A stretch of 64,000 nt of DNA from an uncultured Clostridia bacterium (lineage in GTDB: Bacteria; Bacillota; Clostridia; Peptostreptococcales; Anaerovoracaceae). The stretch lies in the NCBI GenBank assembly GCA_934271235.1, contig CAKQQT010000012.1, positions 1 through 64,000 on the forward strand. Reading direction: 5' to 3'. Made by a program: the position numbers and the translations under genes. Below the pieces are notes generated by a model that saw only the letters and a list, made by a program, of their open reading frames with translations, ran no database searches and had not been told where the DNA came from. Every line of letters starts with the position of its first letter. Position 1 is the stretch's first letter. Below, one piece after another: positions 34,109-42,309 of the stretch.

Positions 34109-34188
34109 TTGAAAAAATGCGGGAATATGGTAAAATGAATGTATAAAAAATGCGGAAATCTGTAAAAAATAAAAAACAAAAAATGCGG
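34109..34188 (+). promoter_or_regulatory. Promoter and three phased AAAAAATGCGG repeats
   Basis: TTGAAA (34109-34114), 16-bp spacer, TAAAAT (34131-34136). AAAAAATGCGG occurs at 34112-34122, 34145-34155 and 34178-34188, exactly 33 bp apart, about three helical turns. The first overlaps the -35 and the last abuts the Shine-Dalgarno AAGGAGAG of the ATPase gene. Confidence 0.65.
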
Positions 34189-34205
34189 AAAAAAGGAGAG
34201 CGTAA

Positions 34206-35552
34206 ATGTTTAAGCGTAAGATTTATGATAAAATGCTTGCGTGGAAGCACGAATCGAACGGAAAGACGGCACTGATGATCGAGGGAGCCAGACGTGTCGG
34301 AAAATCAACGGTAACGGAATATTTTGCAAAGAATGAATACGAGAGCTATATTTTGATCGACTTTTCAAGAGCATCACGGGACGTAAGGGCTTTGTTTGAC
34401 GATGTGTCGGACTTAAACTATTTATTTTTACAGCTGCAGCTGCAGTATAAGACCGACTTGCATGAGAGAAATTCATTGATCATCTTCGATGAAGTTCAGC
34501 TCTGCCCGATGGCAAGACAGGCGATCAAGGCTTTGGTTGCGGATGGCAGATATGATTATATAGAAACCGGATCGCTGATCTCTATCAAGAAGAATATCAA
34601 AGATATTCTGATCCCGAGTGAGGAACGGAGGATCAGTATGTTTCCGATGGACTATGAGGAATTCCTTTGGGCGATCGGGGATGCGACAACCTTTTCCCTT
34701 CTAAAAATGTGTTTTGAAAAAAATCAGGCATTAGGGGAGGCTCTGAACCGAAAACAATTAAGACAGTTTCGCCTTTATATGCTGATCGGCGGTATGCCCC
34801 AAGCAGTGGCTGCGTATATCGAAACCAATAATTTCAGAAAGGTGGATGCTGTCAAGAGAGACATCTTAACCTTGTACGAAAGCGATTTTGCCAAGATCGA
34901 TCCAACCGGAAAGCTTGCAGCGATTTTTGACGCAGTGCCTGCGCAGCTGAATAAAAACGCAGCAAGATTTCAAGCAGGCAGCGTTCTGAACGGAGAAAAG
35001 TCGGATAAGATTTTAGAATTGCTCGCGGAACTGAAAGATTCTAAAACCGTGTTGGTCGCTTATCATTTAAATGATCCGAATGTCGGCCTGGCGAATACGA
35101 AAGATCTATCAAAATTCAAGTTGTTTTTAAGCGATACAGGTTTGTTTGTCACCTTAATGTTCAAAGATCGGGATTTTACAGAAAATGAGATCTATGAACG
35201 ACTCCTGAACGATAAACTGAGTGTGAACCTCGGCTACCTGTATGAAAATGTTGTGGCGCAGTGTTTGGCTGCAAGCGGAAATGAATTGTTTTACCATACC
35301 ATTATGAACGAGAGTTCGAAACATAATTATGAAATTGATTTTATTCTGGCGCGAAAAAACAAGATCATTCCGCTGGAAGTGAAATCGTCGACCTATCGAA
35401 CGCATCGATCTTTGGATGTTTTTACTGAAAAGTTTTCCGGCCGGATTTTAAAAAGATATTTGATCTATACCAAAGACTTGAGTAAAGACCGGGATGTCTG
35501 CTGCATTCCTGTTTATATGACACCATTTTTAGGCGATTCTGGTTCGTTCTGA
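34206..35552 (+). CDS. AAA_14/DUF4143-type ATPase
   Basis: 448 residues, ATG 34206 behind AAAGGAGAG. Walker A is GARRVGKST (about 27-35), Walker B LIIFDEVQLCP (about 93-103), sensor region YIETGSLISIKKN. The C-terminal DUF4143 part ends with NYEIDFILARKNKIIPLEVK, a nuclease-like D-ExK arrangement. The family is very common in gut anaerobes, often multicopy and horizontally spread, with unknown role (DNA transactions or defence are guesses). The gene is AT-richer than its surroundings and, with its promoter, lies exactly between two identical terminators. Confidence 0.88.
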   Translation: MFKRKIYDKMLAWKHESNGKTALMIEGARRVGKSTVTEYFAKNEYESYILIDFSRASRDVRALFDDVSDLNYLFLQLQLQYKTDLHERNSLIIFDEVQLCPMARQAIKALVADGRYDYIETGSLISIKKNIKDILIPSEERRISMFPMDYEEFLWAIGDATTFSLLKMCFEKNQALGEALNRKQLRQFRLYMLIGGMPQAVAAYIETNNFRKVDAVKRDILTLYESDFAKIDPTGKLAAIFDAVPAQLNKNAARFQAGSVLNGEKSDKILELLAELKDSKTVLVAYHLNDPNVGLANTKDLSKFKLFLSDTGLFVTLMFKDRDFTENEIYERLLNDKLSVNLGYLYENVVAQCLAASGNELFYHTIMNESSKHNYEIDFILARKNKIIPLEVKSSTYRTHRSLDVFTEKFSGRILKRYLIYTKDLSKDRDVCCIPVYMTPFLGDSGSF

Positions 35553-35571
35553 TAAACATGCCATAACAAAG

Positions 35572-35624
35572 AAAAAAGACCTCGCAGCAGGCACCGGCAA
35601 AGTGCTTCGGCTGCGAGGTTTTTT
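35572..35624 (+). terminator. Second identical copy of the 53-bp terminator
   Basis: All 53 bases equal 34039-34091, including six leading A and six trailing T. It terminates the ATPase gene and, read on the other strand, may serve the converging AGCS pseudogene. One copy is presumably the original terminator of the ABC operon. Confidence 0.9.
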
Positions 35625-35631
35625 ACTGCGG

Positions 35632-36776
35632 TTATTTCCAAAAATCCAGATCGGCATCGATCCCTGCGTCTTTCGCGATGAAGACCGGATTCTTGCCTTC
35701 TTTTTTCTGCCTGCAGTAGTCTTCTAAGCAGAGCATCGCCGGTTTCGCGAGGATCAGGATGACCGGGACATTGACGAGGACCATCAGACCCTGCGTCATG
35801 TCGGCAAGGTTCCAGACCGTGCCGGCACTCGCGATCGCGCCTACAAACACGAGGCATGTGGCAAAGATCCGGAATACCAGAAGCCCGCCCTTGCTGATGT
35901 CGCGGTTTAAGATAAAGCGCAGGCAGCCCTCACAATAGGAATAGTTTCCGATCAAGGTCGTGAACGCGAACAGCGTCATGGCCGCGCTCAGGAAAATAGG
36001 CCCGAAGCCTCCGAGATTGCTTTAAAGTCAAACGCGCTCCGGAAGATCATGGAAAACATTTCGCCCAGACGGTCGGCGTTCAAGACCAGCACGATGAGGG
36101 AGACCAGCACATAGATGATACCCATGAAAGGGACCATGATCTCGGTTGAGCGGGTCAGTCTTTTCGCGCCGCCGATGACGATGATGCCGAATAACACTGC
36201 CAGGATCGCACCGATGATGAGCGGCGTGGTCCCTTTGGCGTAGAAGCTGAACACGGAGAACGTATCCTGCAGGTTGTAGGCAGCGAGCATATTATAGCCG
36301 ACTGCATAGGTCAGGATGATTAAGAACGAAAAAAGAACGCCTAACCATCTCTGCTTGAGCGCGTCACGCATGTAAAAAGCCGGACCGCCGTAGCTTGTCC
36401 CGTCCGCGTTCCTTTTTTTGTAGATCTGCGCCAGCGTAGATTCCACGAAAGCAGAAGCTCCGCCGATGATCGCGGTGATCCACATCCAGAACACAGCGCC
36501 CGCGCCGCCTGCGCAGATCGCGGTCGCAACGCCGATGATATTGCCGGTACCGACACGGGACGCAGTCGAGACCATCAGAGCGCCGAACGAGGAGATCCCG
36601 TTTTCGGTCGTGGGCTTTTCCGTGATGACCTTAAAACATTCTGTGAATAAACGAACTTGAATGAATTTTGAGCGAACGGTAAGGATGATCCCGCCGACAA
36701 GCAGGATCAGCGGAACGCACCAAGGCTGGTACAGCACGCCGCTCACCGCACTGATAAAATTGTTAAGAAAGTCCAT
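35632..36776 (-). pseudogene. AGCS-family sodium:alanine/glycine symporter with internal deletion
   Basis: The N-terminal frame (35988-36776) starts MDFLNNFISAVSGVL and has typical AGCS text (SSFGALMVSTASRVGTGNI; GGPAFYMRDALKQRWLGVLF) up to FDFKAI, then stops. The C-terminal frame (35632 to about 36010) resumes at GGFGPIFLSAAMTLFAFTTL and ends normally. About 100 codons plus one base are missing, including the conserved KRGLFSNEAG region. Intact members have FGGFAG at the first break point and FGGFGP at the second, so loss between these similar stretches is likely. The result is non-functional. Confidence 0.85.
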
Positions 36777-36959
36777 AAAAAATTCTCCTTATAGAAATCG
36801 TGTGTATACATTCCTGCTATCATAGCATTTTTCTTGACAAATTTCAATCAAACTTTCGTGCGGCTTGAAAATCATTGAGAAAAAGAATAAAATAAATAGA
36901 GTTATCGATAAATTAATTTATTTTATTTTCATGATACACTTGAAATTTGAGGTGAACCG

Positions 36960-37538
36960 ATGCCTGCGAAGAAACAGATCACGAGAGAAAAAATTTTAGA
37001 GGCAGCGACGCAGCTGCTCCTGGAGGGCGGTATGGAAGCCGTAAACATCAAGGCGCTGGCCAAAGCCCTGCACTGCTCCACCCAGCCGATCTACTTATCG
37101 TTTGAGAACATGGAAGACCTCCGGCGGGCGCTGATACCGCTCGCGGTGCAGCGCTTCGCGGAACTTTTGCGGACCGGAACGGCTGATAACAAGGTCCCTT
37201 GCCTTTATGACATGAACTATATCCGCTTGGCTCAAAAAGAACCGCAGCTGTTCCGGTTCCTGTTCATGCGTCGGAACGCGTTCGCGGAGGCGCGCGAAGC
37301 ATTGCGGGGATTGACGGAATACGCAATCGAGCGATTTATGCAGGACTATGAGCTCGATTATGATGAAGCGCATTTTTTGCACGATCAGCTTTGGATGCAG
37401 GCGCATGGCATCGCCTCGATGCTGGCGACCGGGTTCTGCGACTGGGACATGGAAAAAGCGGAACGCCTGCTGCGGGAAACCCGCGGCCTGCTGCTCGATC
37501 GATACAAACAGACGGGGGGCAAGCCGCATGCGCTTTAG
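36960..37538 (+). CDS. TetR/AcrR-family regulator next to a MATE gene
   Basis: 192 residues. The N-terminal HTH covers about 8-52 (TREKILEAATQLLLEGGMEA then IKALAKALHCSTQPIYLSFE). The C-terminal ligand domain is of the TetR_C type seen with WHG-like motifs. It overlaps the start of the MATE pseudogene by 11 bp and probably repressed it. With the transporter broken, its remaining targets are unknown. Confidence 0.88.
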   Translation: MPAKKQITREKILEAATQLLLEGGMEAVNIKALAKALHCSTQPIYLSFENMEDLRRALIPLAVQRFAELLRTGTADNKVPCLYDMNYIRLAQKEPQLFRFLFMRRNAFAEAREALRGLTEYAIERFMQDYELDYDEAHFLHDQLWMQAHGIASMLATGFCDWDMEKAERLLRETRGLLLDRYKQTGGKPHAL

Positions 37539-38085
37539 CGATCGGGACTTAAAGCAGCAGATCCTTCCGCTGTTCGTGGAGCAGTTCCTGCTGATCCTGG
37601 TCGGCATGGCGGATACGTTCGTGGTCAGCTATGCCGGTGAAGCCGCAGTTTCGGGTGTCTCGCTGGTCAATTCGTTCAATACGGTGATGATCTTCTTATT
37701 TACTGCGCTTTCGTCGGGCGGCGCGGTCATCATCAGCCAATATATCGGCAATGGAAACAAGCCCTTGGCGCAGCGGTCGGCAGGCCAGCTGCTGATGATC
37801 TCCGCGGTGATCTCCGCAGCGCTTGCGGCGCTGATCCTGCTGTTTGATGGAACGTTGTTATCACTGCTTTTCGGTAAGGTTGAGGCGGATGTCATGGAGT
37901 CCTGCCGTATATACCTGCGCATTACAACTTGGTCCCTGCCGGCATTGGCGATCTACGACGCCGGCGTGGCGCTGGGCATGAGCATGGATTTGGTATTCCG
38001 CGGGCTGATCTTTATCCGGCGATATCATACGCAGAAGTGGACGACCTTCCGGCTGATCCAGCATGCGGAAATTTTCCTCCGGTGA
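37528..38085 (+). pseudogene. MATE efflux gene with internal deletion
   Basis: ATG 37528. The N-terminal part is normal (LKQQILPLFVEQFLLILVGM; DTFVVSYAGEAAVSGVSLVN; ALSSGGAVIISQYIGNG) through LPALAIYDAGVAL, then jumps directly to GMSMDLVFRGLIFIRRYHT and KWTTFRLI, the usual MATE C-terminus. Frame is kept but about 260 residues (most of eight helices) are gone, leaving 185. Intact MATE proteins have AG-AL-like text at both places, pointing to deletion between short repeats. It cannot work as a transporter. Confidence 0.82.
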
Positions 38086-38129
38086 AGATCCGCTGCAAGC
38101 GAAGAAATCAAGGCGGCAAGGCTATTATA

Positions 38130-38589
38130 TTATAGGTATCGCGTGAAATGATCAAAGTCCTCCTGCAGGGATTCCAAAAAGCATTTGACATGCCAGCCGT
38201 CGGCAGCGGCGTGGTGACAGGTCAGAGAAAGCGGCATCTGTGTGCGGCCTGCGTCGGAAACGAACTTGCCTGTCTCTACGGACGGAAAGTAGTACGGCTT
38301 GTTTTCATAACTGTGGACCGCGAAATGCGTGAAATCGATCCACGGCACACAGGACACCGTATAGGCGTTTGGCGGCGGAGTCTGCGGCTGTGAAAGCACG
38401 CCTTGGACGTTTGGTGACCAGCCACAGGTAGGCTGGGAAAAATTTCAGGCCGCTGTCTTTGACGGTTTTGCGCAGGGCCGTCACATCCGTTTGCACGGTA
38501 AGAGAATAGCCGGTAGGCGCCATTTTGGCAAAGCAGCAGAACATCTGGCTGCGAGGCCAGGTTTGCAGATCGATCGGTGTAAAGTACAT
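38130..38589 (-). pseudogene. Chloramphenicol acetyltransferase-like gene with internal deletion
   Basis: The start (38589) reads MYFTPIDLQTWPRSQMF, then VTALRKTVKDSGLKFFPAYLWLVTK, standard for CAT-family trimeric acetyltransferases. The end reads SQPQTPPPNAYTVSCVPWID and, further on, LSLTCHHAAADGWHV with the catalytic HHAxxDG. These lie in different frames, and about 70 middle residues are missing at about 38395-38410. The catalytic His survives but the frame does not. Confidence 0.82.
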
Positions 38590-38673
38590 CTTGTTTCCTC
38601 CTGTTTTCGCTTTTTCTGCATCGTAACATACAAATACGACGAGAAAAACCGACGCTGCGTAGAGTTAAAAAAA

Positions 38674-38708
38674 GAACGTTTGTTCTGCCTCGGATTTTAT
38701 GATATTAT
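38674..38708 (+). promoter_or_regulatory. SOS-type promoter (LexA box) of the TfoX-N operon
   Basis: GAAC-GTTT-GTTC (38674-38685) is a perfect Gram-positive LexA (Cheo) box core. It overlaps the -35 TTGTTC (38680-38685), which is followed by a 17-bp spacer and TATTAT (38703-38708). Binding of LexA here would block the promoter. Confidence 0.65.
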
Positions 38709-38741
38709 GAAAACAGCAACAATAGAAAGGCGGTGCGCGGC

Positions 38742-39065
38742 ATGGCGACATCAAAGGAATATCTGGAGTTTATTTTGGAACAGCTTTCGGACTTGGAAGA
38801 CATCACTTACCGCAGTATGATGGGAGAATATATTTTGTATTACAAAGGCCGGATCGCAGCCTATCTTTGCGATGATCGGTTTCTGGCAAAGCCCGTCGAG
38901 GCGGCCAAACGGCTGATGCCAAACGCGCAGCAGGAACCGCCTTACGAGGGCGCGAAACCGATGCTTCTGGTGGAAGAAGTCGACGATCGAGATTTTCTGA
39001 CGGACTTATTCCGTGCGATGTATGAGGAACTTCCGGAGCCAAAGAAGAAAAAGGCGAAAAAATGA
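38742..39065 (+). CDS. TfoX N-terminal domain protein
   Basis: ATG 38742 gives 107 residues: MATSKEYLEFILEQLSDLED, then ITYRSMMGEYILYYKGRIAAYL and PPYEGAKPMLLVEEVDD, typical of the stand-alone TfoX_N fold. The tail is Lys-rich. In proteobacteria TfoX affects competence; the small Firmicute proteins have no proven role. It is first in a three-gene unit behind an SOS-type promoter. Confidence 0.85.
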   Translation: MATSKEYLEFILEQLSDLEDITYRSMMGEYILYYKGRIAAYLCDDRFLAKPVEAAKRLMPNAQQEPPYEGAKPMLLVEEVDDRDFLTDLFRAMYEELPEPKKKKAKK

Positions 39066-39083
39066 CAGAAAGGCGGTGTGTGC

Positions 39084-39509
39084 GTGGAACAATACGGAGA
39101 AATGCTCATTTATCAGACCGAGGATGGGATGACAAAGATCAGTGTGAGTATGCATGATGAAACAGTTTGGCTGTCATTAGACCAAATGGCGGAGCTGTTT
39201 CAACGAGATAAATCAACGATCTCACGACATATCAAAAATGTATTTGAAGATGGAGAATTGCAGCGGGAGGCAACTGTTGCAAAAATTGCAACAGTTCAAA
39301 GCGAGGGAAACAGGCAGGTCGAAAGAGCAATAGAATATTACAATTTAGATGTCATCATTTCTGTGGGCTATCGTGTAAAATCAAAGCGCGGCGTGCAGTT
39401 CAGGATCTGGGCGACGAAGATTTTGAAAGAATACTTGCTCAAGGGCTTTGCCATGGACGATGAACGCCTGAAAGGAAACGGCAGTAAAAAGGAGGAACCC
39501 GGATCATGA
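39084..39509 (+). pseudogene. Truncated RhuM-family protein
   Basis: GTG 39084 (or 39078) starts a frame with ISVSMHDETVWLSLDQMAEL, KSTISRHIKNVFEDGEL and ERAIEYYNLDVIISVGYRV, VQFRIWATKILKEYLLKGFA, all diagnostic of the RhuM family. Full-length members have about 330 residues; this one ends at about 141 just after MDDERLKGNG and runs into the next gene. The remaining part is the DNA-binding-like N-terminal domain, so residual function is possible. The stop overlaps the following ATG. Confidence 0.75.
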
Positions 39510-39895
39510 AATTTGTTATGTCTTACAGCTGCGGCAAGGACAGCACGCTGGCACTGCATCATATGATCGCGCAGGGGCATGAGCCGATCGCGCTGCTCAC
39601 GATGTTCAATGAAGATGCGGAACGGACTTTTTTTCATGGAGCGGATCGAAACATGCTGGAAGCTTATGCAGAGGCTTTACAGCTTCCGCTTTTGCTGACT
39701 CCGGCAAAGGGCGAAAATTATCATCTGGAGATGGAGAAGATGGAGAACTGCGGGATCGATATCTGCGGCGAAAACGGGGAATATCATACTTTGGTGATGA
39801 ACGGACCGATTTTTCATACGCCGATCCCATATCGCACCGGAGAAATCCTGGAATTTGGAGATTTTTCAATTATAACGGTTGATGTACCGCTTTAA
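39506..39895 (+). pseudogene. Dph6-like ATP pyrophosphatase with in-frame internal deletion
   Basis: 129 residues against about 220 in the family. The N-terminus MKFVMSYSCGKDSTLALHHM has the PP-loop; HGADRNMLEAYAEALQLPLL follows. After KGENYH the text jumps to LEMEKMENCGIDICGENGEY, the usual C-terminal end of Dph6-type proteins (GEYHT motif present). Some 85-90 residues, including much of the substrate site, are lost in frame. The protein may be made but is unlikely to act as the normal amidoligase. Confidence 0.72.
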
Positions 39896-39953
39896 GATCA
39901 GAGAGCACGAATTTCGAGCGCAGAAAAAACGAAGACGAGCGTCAAAAATATGC

Positions 39954-40004
39954 TTGACAAGTAACCGATTGGTAACTATAATAAAAAGTAACCGAACGGT
40001 TACT
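39954..40004 (+). promoter_or_regulatory. Strong promoter with twin GTAACC palindromes
   Basis: TTGACA (39954-39959), 17-bp spacer, TATAAT (39977-39982). The spacer is almost wholly filled by GTAACCGATTGGTAAC (39961-39976). A second, perfect palindrome AGTAACCGAACGGTTACT (39987-40004) covers the start site. The TAACCGnnCGGTTA form is typical of TetR-family operators. No regulator is adjacent on this side, so the repressor may be either TetR in the window or elsewhere. Confidence 0.75.
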
Positions 40005-40029
40005 TTTGCAAAAAGGGGGAAAAAATAGA

Positions 40030-40668
40030 ATGACAGAAAACAAGATCGTCATCCGTCTCGAGGAGGAGGCGGATCAACGTAAGAACGAAGATCTGACACG
40101 CGAAGCGTTTTGGAATGTATACCGTCCCGGCTGCATGGAGCATTATGTACTGCATTGCTACCGGAACGATCCGGCGTTTGTACCGGAGCTGAATTTTGTG
40201 ATGGAACTGGACGGAGAACTGATCGGACAGGTCATCTATGTGCGTTCGGAGATCCTATGTGATGACGGACGGACGGTACCGATCATGACCTTTGGTCCCA
40301 TCAGCATCGCACCCGCTTATAAGCGGCAGGGATACGGCAAGCAGCTGCTGGACTATTCCATGGAGCAGGCACAGAAAATGGGCGCGGGCGCGCTGGCCAT
40401 CACCGGGAATACCGGCTTTTACGGTAAATCCGGTTTCGTACCGGCGAAGACAAAGGGTGTTCGCTATGCCGATGATCCGGACGCGGATTACTTCCTGATC
40501 AAGGAACTGACACCGGGATTCCTGGAGGGTATCTCCGGTACCTATAAAGATCCGGCAGGGTATTTTGTCTGCGCACAAGATCCGGAAGCCTTTGCGCAGT
40601 TTGAGGCGACGTTTCCGCCGAAGCAGAAATTAAAGCTGCCGGGTCAGATATTCGAAAGCGGCGTATAG
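40030..40668 (+). CDS. GNAT-family N-acetyltransferase behind a TetR-type operator
   Basis: ATG 40030 after AAAAAGGGGG gives 212 residues. The central part PISIAPAYKRQGYGKQLLDY is the acetyl-CoA site (Q/R-x-x-G-x-G/A), followed by GALAITGNTGFYGKSGFV. The N-terminus resembles the predicted YhbS-type acetyltransferases that have ACMEHYVLH-like text. The substrate is unknown. The tightly built operator suggests induction by a small molecule. Confidence 0.85.
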   Translation: MTENKIVIRLEEEADQRKNEDLTREAFWNVYRPGCMEHYVLHCYRNDPAFVPELNFVMELDGELIGQVIYVRSEILCDDGRTVPIMTFGPISIAPAYKRQGYGKQLLDYSMEQAQKMGAGALAITGNTGFYGKSGFVPAKTKGVRYADDPDADYFLIKELTPGFLEGISGTYKDPAGYFVCAQDPEAFAQFEATFPPKQKLKLPGQIFESGV

Positions 40669-40679
40669 GCGTATAGGCC

Positions 40680-40708
40680 TTGCAATTTCATATGGAAAGC
40701 CATATAAT
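40680..40708 (+). promoter_or_regulatory. Promoter of the Vat-like acetyltransferase gene
   Basis: TTGCAA (40680-40685), 17-bp spacer, TATAAT (40703-40708). About 105 bp of leader separates it from the start codon. Confidence 0.65.
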
Positions 40709-40729
40709 AAAAACAGCAAAAAAGGGATC

Positions 40730-40810
40730 GAGGTGGTATGCGGTGAGGCTCTGTATTGCAGTATGCCGAATGGGAAAAGAAGTTCATGAAATCTAAGCAC
40801 CATTCGGAGG
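40730..40810 (+). promoter_or_regulatory. Attenuator-like leader hiding the ribosome site
   Basis: CCGAATGG (40766-40773) is exactly complementary to CCATTCGG (40800-40807), and the right arm covers the start of the Shine-Dalgarno CGGAGGA of the next gene. Upstream, GAGGTGGTATGCGGTGA offers a ribosome site with a minimal ORF (ATG CGG TGA), and a longer GTG frame of 18 codons ends inside the hairpin loop. Ribosome stalling in this leader would expose the site, as in cat and erm leaders. The leader peptide is inference. Confidence 0.5.
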
Positions 40811-40817
40811 AACAATT

Positions 40818-41477
40818 ATGATACCAAATTGGAAAATTTATCCACGTTCACAAGGAAAAACAACCGTTTACTTAAAAAATGTCGTGACAGATCCGACGAT
40901 CACGGTCGGAGAATATACCATGTACGATGATTTCGCCCATGATCCGCGGGACTTTGAAAAAAACAATGTGCTGTACCATTATCCGGAGTGTAATCACGAC
41001 CGGCTGGTGATCGGCAAGTTCTGTTCCATTGCCTGCGGCGCGAAGTTCATTTTTAACGCCGCAAATCACGCACTTGGAAGCCTTTCGACCTATCCGTTTC
41101 CGATCTTCTTTGAAGAATGGGGACTTTCGCCGGAGCCGGAGAAGATCGCCGCGGCTTGGGACAACAAAGGCGATATCCTTGTCGGCAACGACGTATGGAT
41201 CGGCTATGAAGCGATCATTCTGGCAGGCGTGACCATCGGTGACGGCGCGATCATCGGCAGCCGTGCGGTTGTGACCAAGGACGTACCGCCTTATACCATC
41301 GTCGGCGGGATCCCGGCAAAGCCGATCCGCAGACGGTTTGACGATGCAGTTGTCGAGAAGCTGGAAACACTGCGTTGGTGGGATTGGGATGAAGAAACGA
41401 TCCGGCGGAACCTCCCGGCCATTCAGGCCGGCGATCTTGCCGCACTGACGGCAGCAAAAGGACAAAAGCGCACATAA
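40818..41477 (+). CDS. Xenobiotic acetyltransferase of the Vat/CatB hexapeptide family
   Basis: 219 residues, full length. A left-handed beta-helix of hexapeptide repeats (about 55-175) is broken by the typical loop with [16 protein letters not shown], containing the catalytic His of [26 protein letters not shown] and [20 protein letters not shown] follow. Members acetylate streptogramin A or chloramphenicol, and some only sugars. The catalytic loop supports the drug-type group, and the leader with a hidden ribosome site fits a ribosome-targeting drug as inducer. Real resistance would need testing. Confidence 0.88.
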   Translation: MIPNWKIYPRSQGKTTVYLKNVVTDPTITVGEYTMYDDFAHDPRDFEKNNVLYHYPECNHDRLVIGKFCSIACGAKFIFNAANHALGSLSTYPFPIFFEEWGLSPEPEKIAAAWDNKGDILVGNDVWIGYEAIILAGVTIGDGAIIGSRAVVTKDVPPYTIVGGIPAKPIRRRFDDAVVEKLETLRWWDWDEETIRRNLPAIQAGDLAALTAAKGQKRT

Positions 41478-41495
41478 TAAGAAAGTCGGCTTCGC

Positions 41496-41555
41496 CGATC
41501 AGATTTTTAGCGGTAGACTTTCTTGTTATTCCGGAAATATCGAAACGATATTTCC
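41496..41555 (+). promoter_or_regulatory. 29-bp repeat copy 2 and TetR operator-like palindrome
   Basis: 41496-41525 is the second copy of the repeat at 21637-21665; here its 3' end GACTTTCTT (41516-41524) pairs with AAGAAAGTC (41479-41487). Then GGAAATATCG (41533-41542) and CGATATTTCC (41546-41555) form a perfect 10-bp palindrome with 3-bp centre, 58 bp before the TetR start codon, a likely autoregulatory operator. Confidence 0.55.
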
Positions 41556-41612
41556 TATCTAATAAAAAGGCCGCCGAAAGGTTCGTCGGCGGAGCGATAG
41601 GAGAGGCAGAGT

Positions 41613-42176
41613 ATGTCACAAACAACCAAGCGGGCGCTGGAGACTTCGCTCAAAAATCTTCTGGCGAAAAAGCCGCTGGACAAGATCACGATCAACGATA
41701 TTGCGGAGGACTGCGGCATCAGTCGGATGACCTTCTATTATCATTTTAAAGATATCTACGACCTGATCGAATGGTCCTGCATTGAGGAAGCCTCACGGGT
41801 GATCGAGGGCAATAAGACCTACGATACCTGGCAGGAGGGTTTTCTGCGCATTTTCGAAGCAGTTCTAGCGAACAAACCGTTTGTGATGAATGTCTATCAC
41901 TCGGTCAGCCGGGAACAGATCGAGCAGTTCCTTTACAAGGTCACCTATCATCTTTTGATTTCGGTCGTAGAGGAAAAAGCGTCCGGCATGCAGGTACGGG
42001 AGGAAGACAAGGCGTTCATCGCGGACTTTTATAAGTATGCATTTGTGGGACTGATGCTCGACTGGATCCGCAAGGGCATGAAAGAGGATCCGCATCGGAT
42101 CATTGAGGATCTGAGCCTGCTGGTGCAGGGAAGTGTCAGCGCAGCGTTGGAACGTTACCGCACGGATCGGCCTTGA
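41613..42176 (+). CDS. TetR-family regulator beside oleate hydratase
   Basis: 187 residues. The HTH lies at about 8-50 (KRALETSLKNLLAKKPLDKI and DIAEDCGISRMTFYYHFKDI), with a C-terminal TetR_C domain of the DhaS-like type. It is followed by a terminator and then by ohyA in the same direction. Control of the hydratase, which detoxifies unsaturated fatty acids, is a reasonable inference from position only. Confidence 0.88.
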   Translation: MSQTTKRALETSLKNLLAKKPLDKITINDIAEDCGISRMTFYYHFKDIYDLIEWSCIEEASRVIEGNKTYDTWQEGFLRIFEAVLANKPFVMNVYHSVSREQIEQFLYKVTYHLLISVVEEKASGMQVREEDKAFIADFYKYAFVGLMLDWIRKGMKEDPHRIIEDLSLLVQGSVSAALERYRTDRP

Positions 42177-42203
42177 GGTCCGGGCAGAAAATTTATACAA
42201 AAC

Positions 42204-42241
42204 AGCCGCTTTGATAAAAGTTTTATCAAGGCGGCTTTTTT
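42204..42241 (+). terminator. Terminator of the TetR gene, containing an exact 9-bp palindrome
   Basis: AGCCGC (42204-42209) / GCGGCT (42231-42236) enclose TTGATAAAA-G-TTTTATCAA (42211-42229), followed by TTTTTTGTTT. The AT palindrome could also serve as a protein binding site just upstream of the ohyA promoter. Confidence 0.85.
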
Positions 42242-42246
42242 GTTTA

Positions 42247-42274
42247 TTGTTTTGTTTTGCGGAAAGACTATAAT
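42247..42274 (+). promoter_or_regulatory. Promoter of ohyA
   Basis: TTGTTT (42247-42252), 16-bp spacer, TATAAT (42269-42274). It begins within the T tract of the preceding terminator. Confidence 0.6.
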
Positions 42275-42309
42275 CAGGCTATCAAATGAAATGAAAGGGG
42301 AAATCAAGT

